From Planctomycetota bacterium (GTDB taxonomy: Bacteria > Planctomycetota > Planctomycetia > Pirellulales > Thermoguttaceae): 10,461 nt of DNA. A program made the position numbers and the translations under genes. The stretch is taken from contig DQVB01000141.1 in assembly GCA_015661985.1 (NCBI GenBank), forward strand, positions 1-10,461, given 5' to 3'. The stretch's first letter is position 1. Each line of letters begins with the position of its first letter. The notes below the pieces were generated by a model. The model did no database searches. It was not told where the DNA came from and saw only the letters and a list, made by a program, of their open reading frames with translations. Of this stretch, positions 1-6,169 are shown one piece after another.

Positions 1-67
1 CTGCCCCCCAACCATGGCCGGAACATACAAACTATCAAGGAGTTACGCAATCCCAAGATGTTTACAG

Positions 68-226
68 CACTGGTCTCCCGACCCCGCACATGGCCTGACC
101 GCAGGTCTCCAGTGTCCTGCGGCACCCCCAAGCGCTGTGCGCGGGTCTCCCGACCCCGCACATGGCCTGACCGAAGGTCTCCAGTGCCCTGCCAAGCGCT
201 GTGCGCGGGTCTCCTGCCCCCGCACC
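68..226. repeat. Degenerate short tandem repeat, about 2.3 units
   Basis: Bases 72-120 and 144-191 are nearly identical (spacing 72 bp), and the stretch at 130-150 recurs exactly at 194-214 (spacing 64 bp). The recurring core reads GGTCTCCCGACCCCGCACAT in the first two copies. The third copy is partial and diverges after about base 215, where it passes into the transposase remnant. The unit length is uneven (72 versus 64 bp) and there are no conserved repeats with unique spacers, so this is not a CRISPR array. Translations across it are repetitive (HWRP..RPCAGSGD) and look like spurious coding. Its role is unknown; a dispersed intergenic repeat of this genome is the likeliest reading. Confidence 0.75.
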
Positions 227-823
227 ATCCGATCCAAACCCATCTTCGGATTCAGATGGATGCCCACCTCATCCACATAAACCACCACCTCGTCCTCAGC
301 GGCATCCTCAACCAGCTCCTCGATCTCCCGCAATCGCATCCCTTTTTCGCCCGTTCGACCACGTCGACTCCATCGTCGGCCTCGGCCGCCCCCGACGGGC
401 ACCAATCTTCTTCAACGCCACGCTCATCCTGGCCACATGGATCCGGATGCCGTCTTCTCCGCCATCGTCTCCACCAGCATCTCCCGCGTCCAGGCGGGAC
501 GCTTCCAGCCATGCTCCAGCGGAGAGGACGACACCACCTCCCACAACGTGGAGAGATACGCGTCGGTCAATTTGGACTCACCATTGTCCACCCGGCCGTC
601 GATCAGAACCCTCTTCCCCGCCTTCCCGGAACCGCGGCGCCACCCGATACACCGTGCTCCGGTTCAGCTTCAAGGCCCTCGCCGTGTCCGCCACCGACCG
701 CCCCTCCGCCAGGTTCAGAACGATCAAGTACCGCGTTCTGAGCCTGGCGTTCTAGCACTTGCCACATCTCTTCGGCACCCTGTGCCTGTCCTTCCGTGGA
801 ATCCTGGGAATAATACCGTCCAT
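211..823 (-). pseudogene. Decayed IS630-family transposase, 3' end lost
   Basis: This is a broken DDE transposase of an insertion sequence. It begins with an ATG at 823-821, preceded by AGGAGG (831-836) seven bases upstream. Codon 24 is a TAG stop (754-752). Reading through it gives a helix-turn-helix segment (NLAEGRSVADTARALKLNRS) typical of IS630 transposases. About three frameshifts follow, near 600-620, 447-455 and 341-356; the last touches a run of five T. Joining the frames restores the family order: an LxTLWEVV..PLEHGWKRPAW linker, then MSVALKKIGARRGRPRP, then the catalytic-core stretch VVVYVDEVGIHLNPKMGLD with a DDE-type Asp-Glu. Similarity ends at MVRGQ, where the tandem repeat begins, so the C-terminal catalytic part is missing. 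Clearly non-functional. The assignment comes from remembered family sequence, not from a search. Confidence 0.85.
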
Positions 824-1010
824 GGGAATCCCTCCTGCGGACCTCGTGTTCAGGGTGCCGGTAATGCCCACCAATTCCCAGTGCCCGGTTTTCTCCGGCT
901 CGCCACAATCCCAATCCTGATGCCGAATGGCGCACGGTCATTAAGAGACGACCTTTCGAGGGCTGGGCGAGCTCCGCATGGCAGCGAATTGTGCTACGCG
1001 GGGTGTGACC

Positions 1011-2711
1011 TCACCTTTCTGAGCGCAGAATCAATTCGGCCAATCGTCTTCGAGTTTTTTCGTATGCGGAGGGGTCCTTTTCCCATTGGAACCACGAGGT
1101 GGCCAGGGGGAGGATCAGCTGTTGGGCCTGGTCGGCCAGGCCGTGGCGCTCGAGGATGGCCAGGTACTCGTAATCTTCGATGGCGTCGCGTAGGGCTTTC
1201 AGACGCAGGCTGGGAGCGATCCCTTCGTAGCCCACTGCCCGGCCGGGGTAGACCAAGGTGCCTTCGCCGTTATAGAGGGGCTGGGGACGTCCCCGGCGGC
1301 GGTCGAGGGTCTTCGGGTCGGTCCAAGGGTCTTCCACACCTTGCCAATACGACATGCCACCCCAATAGAGGATGCCCTGGATACGGTATCGCCAAGCGAT
1401 CCAGGCGGGCACACGATAGTTGAGCAAGGGGAAATCGATGTGCCACCACGGCGTGGGTTCTCGCTGGCAGAGCGCCGTATAGGTCCAAACGGTTTCGCCC
1501 AGGGCCTGGCGCTTAGCGGCGCTTTCCGCCCGGAACAGGGGAAACAGGGGACACCAGATATCCACCGCGCCGCAGAGATCGCCCCAGTCGTCGTTTTGGG
1601 GCCATGTTTGTTCCACCACCAGCACTTTGAGCACGGAGCGGCATTGGCGGATGGCGCGACCCCACGTTTGCACGTAGCGGTACGCCTCTTCGTCGTTCGG
1701 TTCGTCCTTCAGATAGGTGTAGAAGATCACCTGGGGGCGATCCAACCGCTCGGCGGCGCGGTCCCAGGCAGCCAGCCACCGGGCCAACCGCTCGGCCTGG
1801 GCCACCGGGTCCCGGACCACGCTGCGTGGATGGGGCACTCGAAAGGCGTTGACGTGATAGCGATCGACGAACCGGCGAAACGCCTCGATCTGCTCATCCG
1901 GGATGCGGAACGAACCGTCCGGCTGCTCTTCGGGCGCCAGGCTCCCTGGGGGAGGCGTGGCGTTGACCCGGTGCCGCGAGAGCAGTTCGGCACATTGCTC
2001 GTCCACCTCGGCCCAATCTTCAGGCTCCGGCTCCTTGCCCGCTTGCGCCCTGCGACGATAGTAACTGCGCATGCGTGCCGCTGGCGAGCCCAGGGCCGTG
2101 CGGAAGGTAGACACGCGCGGCAGGGCGAAGTCCCAGACGACCAGCTGCACCGGGATTTCCGCCGTTTGGCGCCCGGCGGCCGTCACACGATACGTCCCTC
2201 GATATCGGCCGGCCGGGGCGTCGGTCGGCACATACAGATCGACCCAGAAGCCATGGGTCTGTTCGGGCGGCAGGTCGAAAGGCACAGCCACGAACCGGCC
2301 GCCCTCCAGAGGCCGGCGCGTCAGGGGGTGGCGCAGCGGGATCAGCGGATCAGGATACCAGCCGGGTCGAAACTCCTCGTTGCGGTACGTGCCGTGCGTC
2401 AGTTCCAGCTGGTGTTGGCGGTAGATCCGGGTCTGGGAGGCTGGCAGCACGGTGCCGTCCGGGCCAACCAGGTCGCCTGGCACCAGGGCGATGCCGTTGA
2501 CGGGGACGTCCGAGCGCATGAGGATTTGAAAACTCTCCCATTCGTTCTTGGCCCCCGCCAGTTTTACCGCCAGACGCTTCTGCGGCGGGTCAGCGCGGAG
2601 CAGCCTGCGCGTTTCCGTCACCGTCCACACATGCCACGCGCCGGTCGACTCAGAGGTCACCACCAGACACACGGCCAAGGCCATCGCCACATTGCCCGCT
2701 CGCATCGCCAT
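1011..2711 (-). CDS. Secreted DUF4091 glycoside-hydrolase-like protein
   Basis: With the ATG at 2711 this is a 566-residue exported protein. Residues 1-25 look like a signal peptide: Arg4, the hydrophobic stretch NVAMALAVCLVV, then a Ser/Thr/Gly-Ala region before WHVW. A beta-sandwich-like N-terminal half (KNEWESFQIL; FWVDLYVPTDAPAGRYRG) is followed by a TIM-barrel-like part containing YTYLKDEPN at about 331-339, where an acidic catalytic residue would be expected. The C-terminal DUF4091 (PF13320) signature follows at about 409-524: LYWGGMSYW, then EGTLVYPG, then PSLRLKALRDAIEDYEYL. DUF4091 proteins are usually taken to be carbohydrate-active, but the substrate cannot be read from sequence. 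A GTG at 2759 would lengthen the protein by 16 residues, but it coincides with the predicted transcription start; the ATG at 2711 has AAGGG just upstream and a better signal peptide. No clear terminator follows the stop. Confidence 0.85.
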   Translation of the reverse strand: MAMRAGNVAMALAVCLVVTSESTGAWHVWTVTETRRLLRADPPQKRLAVKLAGAKNEWESFQILMRSDVPVNGIALVPGDLVGPDGTVLPASQTRIYRQHQLELTHGTYRNEEFRPGWYPDPLIPLRHPLTRRPLEGGRFVAVPFDLPPEQTHGFWVDLYVPTDAPAGRYRGTYRVTAAGRQTAEIPVQLVVWDFALPRVSTFRTALGSPAARMRSYYRRRAQAGKEPEPEDWAEVDEQCAELLSRHRVNATPPPGSLAPEEQPDGSFRIPDEQIEAFRRFVDRYHVNAFRVPHPRSVVRDPVAQAERLARWLAAWDRAAERLDRPQVIFYTYLKDEPNDEEAYRYVQTWGRAIRQCRSVLKVLVVEQTWPQNDDWGDLCGAVDIWCPLFPLFRAESAAKRQALGETVWTYTALCQREPTPWWHIDFPLLNYRVPAWIAWRYRIQGILYWGGMSYWQGVEDPWTDPKTLDRRRGRPQPLYNGEGTLVYPGRAVGYEGIAPSLRLKALRDAIEDYEYLAILERHGLADQAQQLILPLATSWFQWEKDPSAYEKTRRRLAELILRSER

Positions 2712-2765
2712 GGTCCCCTTGCGAAAAGATGTAAAGATGTGCAGAACCTCGCGCACCACGCGTCG

Positions 2766-2794
2766 GTTATCCCGCCGGGCGGGCCTGTTGTCAA
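2766..2794 (-). promoter_or_regulatory. Sigma70-type promoter for the DUF4091 gene
   Basis: On the minus strand, a perfect TTGACA (2794-2789) is separated by 17 bases from GATAAC (2771-2766), which matches four of six TATAAT positions. Transcription would start near 2758-2760, leaving a leader of about 47 bases before the ATG at 2711. This argues against the GTG start at 2759. It lies back to back with the dismutase promoter; the -35 boxes are about 50 bp apart, and a GC-rich fold-back (2820-2832, five-bp stem) lies between them. Confidence 0.55.
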
Positions 2795-2846
2795 GCGCTG
2801 CACGGTGCCGGCCGCGGACGGCCCGGCGGGCCGGACAGCGCGAGGA

Positions 2847-2874
2847 TTGACAGAGCCGGGGCGCCCGGTAGACT
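2847..2874 (+). promoter_or_regulatory. Sigma70-type promoter for the superoxide dismutase gene
   Basis: A perfect TTGACA (2847-2852) is followed after 16 bases by TAGACT (2869-2874), four of six matches to TATAAT. The predicted start near 2881 leaves a leader of about 46 bases before the sod ATG. I see no obvious Fur- or OxyR-like palindrome overlapping it. Confidence 0.5.
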
Positions 2875-2912
2875 GATGGGCCTGGTCGGGGCGATGTCTT
2901 TTTTGGAGTTCG

Positions 2913-2919
2913 AAGGAGG
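2913..2919 (+). promoter_or_regulatory. Strong Shine-Dalgarno site of the dismutase gene
   Basis: AAGGAGG lies seven bases before the ATG at 2927. It is a near-perfect anti-16S match, stronger than the sites of most neighbouring genes, and it fixes the start codon. Confidence 0.8.
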
Positions 2920-2926
2920 TTGACGG

Positions 2927-3523
2927 ATGTCTTTTCAACTACCTGAGCTGCCCTACGGGCTGGGCGGATTGGTTCCCTTCTTGTCTGAGGAGCAGATGCA
3001 GTACCACTATGGCAAGCACCATGCGGCGTATTTCACCAAGTTGAACGCGCTGGTCGCGGGCAAGGCGGAAGCGGATCTGTCGCTGCGGCAGCTGGTGTTG
3101 CAGTCGTCCGGGGCGGTGTTCAACAACGCTGCCCAGGCGTGGAACCACACGTTTTTCTGGAACGGCATGGCGCCGGGGGCCGGTGGCGACCCCGGGGGGG
3201 CGTTGCGGGAAGCGATCAACCGGGACTTCGGCAGTTTCGACGCCTTTCGCAAGGCCTTTTCGGATGCCGCCGTGGGCCTGTTCGGTTCCGGTTGGACGTG
3301 GCTGGCCTGCGACGGCCAGGGCAAATTGGAGATCCTTGCCCTATCGAACGCCGATACGCCACTGAAGCAAGGCAAGGAGCCGCTGCTTACGCTCGACGTA
3401 TGGGAACACGCCTACTACATCGACTACCGCAACGAGCGGCCGCGGTACGTGGAGGGTTTCTGGGGCGTGGTGAACTGGGAAGCCGTGGCCCGCAACTATG
3501 CTTCGGCGACCGGGGCCAGCTGA
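2927..3523 (+). CDS. sodB: Superoxide dismutase, Fe type (Fe/Mn family)
   Basis: This cytoplasmic enzyme converts superoxide to oxygen and hydrogen peroxide. Its 198 residues are the normal family length, with no export signal. The four metal ligands are all present: His27 (in YHYGKHH), His74 (in AWNHTFFW), and Asp157 and His161 (in DVWEHAYY). Gln70 within NNAAQAWNH, and Ala142 in SNADTPL in place of the second-sphere Gln of Mn enzymes, match the Fe-type arrangement of E. coli SodB; a cambialistic enzyme cannot be excluded. The C terminus (YIDYRNERP, FWGVVNWEAVA) is typical. It is the only plus-strand gene in the window and appears monocistronic, with its own promoter and ribosome-binding site. 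It meets the radical SAM gene tail to tail. Confidence 0.96.
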   Translation: MSFQLPELPYGLGGLVPFLSEEQMQYHYGKHHAAYFTKLNALVAGKAEADLSLRQLVLQSSGAVFNNAAQAWNHTFFWNGMAPGAGGDPGGALREAINRDFGSFDAFRKAFSDAAVGLFGSGWTWLACDGQGKLEILALSNADTPLKQGKEPLLTLDVWEHAYYIDYRNERPRYVEGFWGVVNWEAVARNYASATGAS

Positions 3524-3549
3524 GGCGGTCGATCCTTCGCCGGAATCGT

Positions 3550-3714
3550 TGGCCACAGAGACACGGAGCACACAGAGGTTTTGCAGAATGACGTGCGGTG
3601 CACGAAGGTCCCTCGTCGGTCTGTTTTGATCACAGAACGACGACCTGCCAAAGCCTGCCAGCACCGCTTTCGCGGCAAGTGTTTCCCTCTCTGGCCCCTG
3701 TGTATCTGTGGCCA
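3550..3714. repeat. 165-bp fold-back (MITE-like) element between convergent genes
   Basis: The left arm (3550-3578, TGGCCACAGAGACACGGAGC and onward) and the right arm (3685-3714, the complement of TGGCCACAGATACACAGGGG and onward) form terminal inverted repeats of about 29 bp with only a few mismatches. Inside, 3612-3624 and 3632-3644 form a second imperfect stem (11 of 13 pairs) with a seven-base loop. The whole piece can fold on itself and has no coding content. It starts 26 bp after the dismutase stop and ends 22 bp before the radical SAM stop, so it fills the convergent gap. CCACAGAGACAC-type repeats are, from memory, common intergenic sequences in several phyla. It may have arrived as a mobile element and may also act as a two-way terminator. 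No clear target duplication was found. Confidence 0.7.
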
Positions 3715-3736
3715 GATCGCAGGTGAATACTCCGGG

Positions 3737-5569
3737 CTAGCCGACCGGGGCGCAAGCGACCGCCGTCGACGAGGCCGACACCTGGGAGGCGGTCCTGGTC
3801 GTCACGTCCTCTCCTGCGGGGAGAACCATTCGGTACTTGGCCCGTGGCGCTTCGGCATGCCGCTGGATCGGGCCGATGATTAAGCGAGCCAAGTCGGCCC
3901 GCGACACCCAGAGGGACTTGACCAGTCCAGCCATGCCCATCACCTGGAAGAAGATGCGCACGCCCCGCAGGCCGTCGAATTGCAGCAGGGCTCGGGCCAG
4001 GTTCAGGGGGTTATAGAAGGCAGCATATCCCAACAGCATGTTGATCTGCCGCAGCCAAGGATGGCGGCAACGGGTGCAGATGGTGCGGTTGCCGTCATAC
4101 ATGTAGTCCTCCACCGGCTGGGTACCGACCCGACTCAATACCAATCCGTCCTGGTAGAGCCGCTCGTAGCTGCGACTGCCGGTCATGGGAATCAGCAGGG
4201 TGATCTGGCAGCTGATCGCTCCGGTTCGGTGGAGGAAGCGGATCTGGTTGAGTAGCCCGGCCAAGCCGTCGCGGCTCCACAGCGGCTGGCCGTCATAGTG
4301 GATCATCATCGGCATGGGGGCGATATCGTGCTGCACGAGCGCCCGGAACACGGCTTCGGTCTTTTCGGCGCTTTGTCCCTTCTTGACCAATTTGGCGGTG
4401 AGATCTTCGATGCCGAAGTAGAGACTTCGCAGGCCCGCTTGGCGGGCCAGGGGGAGCAGGTCACGGTGTTTGTAGACATCGGCTTCCGTCGCTTCGGTGG
4501 CAAAGGCAATCGCGTCGCGGAAAGGCCGGCCGCGGACGGACGAACGAGCCATGGCTTCCAGGATCTCCTCGGTCACCGAGCGGCGGTTGAAGAAGTTGTC
4601 GTCGCAACCGAAAAACGTGTGGATCCCCGTATGCTGGGCGATGGAAGCCATCTCCTGCGCCAGCCGCTCGCCGCTCTTGTACCGGTAGGTGGACTGGTTG
4701 TAGGCGGGGATGGGACAGAAGGTGCAGCGGAAGCGACATCCGCGCGAAGGCACCACGGTGAGAATGTTTGTATAGCGACTCAATCGCGGCATGGGCACCG
4801 GCCGGCGAGCCAACCTGCGGCCGCGGTGGGGTGGTTCGAACAGGCCCAGGGCGGCCAAAGGCGTGGGCAATTCGTCGAGATCGGCCACCAGGCGCTGGAT
4901 GCCCGTGTTGATCAGGTACGGGGGATGGCCGTCACCGTCGTCCGGGCGGTAGACCAACCCGGGGACGTCTTCCAATGCGCCGGCCCGGCGAGCCCGCCGA
5001 AAGGCCTCGAGCAGCGAATCGCCGGGCCGCTTGAAATCCAAGAGCCGTTCGAGCAGCTCCAGCAGCACGTACTCCTCGCCGGTGACCACCACATCGGCCC
5101 CCACCGCCCCGTCCTCGGACAGCCCGAAGAAGTCCCACGGCTCATAGATGGCCTTGGGCCCGCCAGCGACGATCAAAGGCCGGCCGGCTCCCAGTCGCCA
5201 GGCGTCCCGGATGAGCCGATAGGCCGGCGCGCTGTGGATTTGCATGGCCGAGATCAACAACAGCTGGGGCGGCCGGCCCCCCAGCCTCGACTCGTCGGCA
5301 CGGATCCGCGGATTCCACGGCTGCATCACCACTCGGACGTTCGTCAACCCGGCCGAATACAGGGCAGCGGCCACCGAGCTGACCGCGCCGGGGATGAGAA
5401 GCTTGTCCGTAAACACATAGGGACCGATCGCCGTACGCCTGTCAAAGGCGTATACAAACAGCACAGGGATGTCGTGCCGCGCCGCAGCCTGGCCCACGCG
5501 TCGCTCCAGTTGTCCGTAGGCTCCCGGCGCCACAAACCGGTCATCCCCTGATCGCTTGGGCAACTCCAC
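3737..5569 (-). CDS. B12-binding-domain radical SAM protein
   Basis: This 610-residue protein has an N-terminal Rossmann-like region (about 35-235) resembling the cobalamin-binding domain of B12-dependent radical SAM enzymes: VLFVYAFDRR, PQLLLISAMQIHS, PLIVAGGPKA, GADVVVTGEE. A radical SAM barrel follows (about 265-480) with the cluster motif Cys278-x3-Cys282-x2-Cys285 (RGCRFRCTFC). The canonical cobalamin DxHxxG motif is not evident, so B12 binding is uncertain. A C-terminal extension carries a Cys498-x2-Cys501 pair and hydrophobic stretches (about 510-560). The architecture recalls BchE-like cyclases and B12-dependent methylases, but the substrate is unknown. The GTG start at 5569 is supported by GGAGGA six bases upstream. 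It is transcribed alone and has no pathway partner beside it. The last ~25 residues are low-complexity. Confidence 0.85.
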   Translation of the reverse strand: MELPKRSGDDRFVAPGAYGQLERRVGQAAARHDIPVLFVYAFDRRTAIGPYVFTDKLLIPGAVSSVAAALYSAGLTNVRVVMQPWNPRIRADESRLGGRPPQLLLISAMQIHSAPAYRLIRDAWRLGAGRPLIVAGGPKAIYEPWDFFGLSEDGAVGADVVVTGEEYVLLELLERLLDFKRPGDSLLEAFRRARRAGALEDVPGLVYRPDDGDGHPPYLINTGIQRLVADLDELPTPLAALGLFEPPHRGRRLARRPVPMPRLSRYTNILTVVPSRGCRFRCTFCPIPAYNQSTYRYKSGERLAQEMASIAQHTGIHTFFGCDDNFFNRRSVTEEILEAMARSSVRGRPFRDAIAFATEATEADVYKHRDLLPLARQAGLRSLYFGIEDLTAKLVKKGQSAEKTEAVFRALVQHDIAPMPMMIHYDGQPLWSRDGLAGLLNQIRFLHRTGAISCQITLLIPMTGSRSYERLYQDGLVLSRVGTQPVEDYMYDGNRTICTRCRHPWLRQINMLLGYAAFYNPLNLARALLQFDGLRGVRIFFQVMGMAGLVKSLWVSRADLARLIIGPIQRHAEAPRAKYRMVLPAGEDVTTRTASQVSASSTAVACAPVG

Positions 5570-5575
5570 GACAAG

Positions 5576-5581
5576 TCCTCC
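5576..5581 (-). promoter_or_regulatory. Shine-Dalgarno site that sets the GTG start of the radical SAM gene
   Basis: GGAGGA on the minus strand lies six bases before the GTG at 5569. No ATG in the same frame has comparable support, so this site decides the start. Confidence 0.7.
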
Positions 5582-5913
5582 GCCTCACGCCCTTCGTCGC
5601 CGATCGCTGTGCGTTCCAACCTCACCGCCCAGCCGTACTGCCTGGGCCGCCGGGCCCCGCCGATGGCAGAACCGCCCGACGAAGGGCCATCGTCAACCGC
5701 TAGTCTCTCCCGTGGCAAGGAATAGTCCCATGAGCCCATCGCCCGGCGCACGGTGAGCTCACACCCTGTTGTGCCTCCCTTGTCCCCGTGGGTTAGTCAG
5801 GCAGACACAAGCGCGGCCTGCCGGAAAGCCTCTTTCGAACGGTGCTGAATCGAGGTGGTCCATTTTCCCCGTGCTCGCCCAGCATGGCAAGTGCTCAGCA
5901 GGCCCGGGCCATG

Positions 5914-5938
5914 GCTGGGGGCGAAGCGGGCCCCCAGC
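5914..5938. other. Strong GC-rich hairpin, possible terminator without a T-run
   Basis: GCTGGGGGC (5914-5922) and GCCCCCAGC (5930-5938) pair perfectly over nine bases around a seven-base loop. It lies about 230 bp downstream of the EF-G stop. No T-run follows on either strand, so a textbook intrinsic terminator is not shown; it may instead protect the 3' end of the operon mRNA. Confidence 0.45.
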
Positions 5939-6169
5939 ACAACCACCTCGCGCAACCCGTTGACATGGCGTTGGTTGCATCCAACACACCAGGGGCAGTC
6001 GGCCACTGAGAATCGGCTGATGCCCGAGAAACGGTCTTTCCCATGATGGCGGAACTGCTGAATTCTCCGGTTTTGCTGACGGCACAGCCGGGCAGGAAGC
6101 CGCACTGGGCAGCGCTGCAAGCCTGGTCGGTCGCATGTGGCGGGGCGCTGCACCAGTGCCCTCGGCCCT

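Larger units (their letters stand above)
5570..6169. other. 600-bp stretch with no supportable gene
   Basis: This region separates the EF-G stop (6170) from the radical SAM start (5569). Open frames cross it on both strands, but none shows a recognised domain, a good ribosome-binding site or a conserved-looking composition, and the longest minus frame is an out-of-frame extension under EF-G. I found no tRNA-like cloverleaf. It holds the hairpin at 5914-5938, a ten-base palindrome GGCCCGGGCC (5901-5910) and another, GCAGCGCTGC (6109-6118). It presumably contains the end of the str-operon transcript and the promoter of the radical SAM gene, but no convincing -35/-10 pair is visible. Confidence 0.5.

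Noticed and set aside
68..226. Possible CRISPR array at the left end.
   Set aside because: There are only about two uneven copies, no unique spacers of constant length and no cas genes.
824..1010. Possible IS630 left end with a terminal inverted repeat.
   Set aside because: The other IS end is missing, so no matching inverted repeat or TA target duplication can be shown.
1341..2876. 511-codon plus-strand open frame antisense to the DUF4091 gene.
   Set aside because: Its composition is that of an antisense shadow; the opposite strand encodes a clear signal peptide and the DUF4091 motifs.
4298..5551. 417-codon plus-strand open frame antisense to the radical SAM gene.
   Set aside because: The minus strand carries the intact CxxxCxxC motif and a strong ribosome-binding site; the plus frame has no recognisable domain.
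5344..5751. 135-codon minus-strand frame that could be a small gene upstream of the radical SAM gene.
   Set aside because: It overlaps the first ~225 bases of the radical SAM gene out of frame, has no recognisable domain and no good ribosome-binding site.
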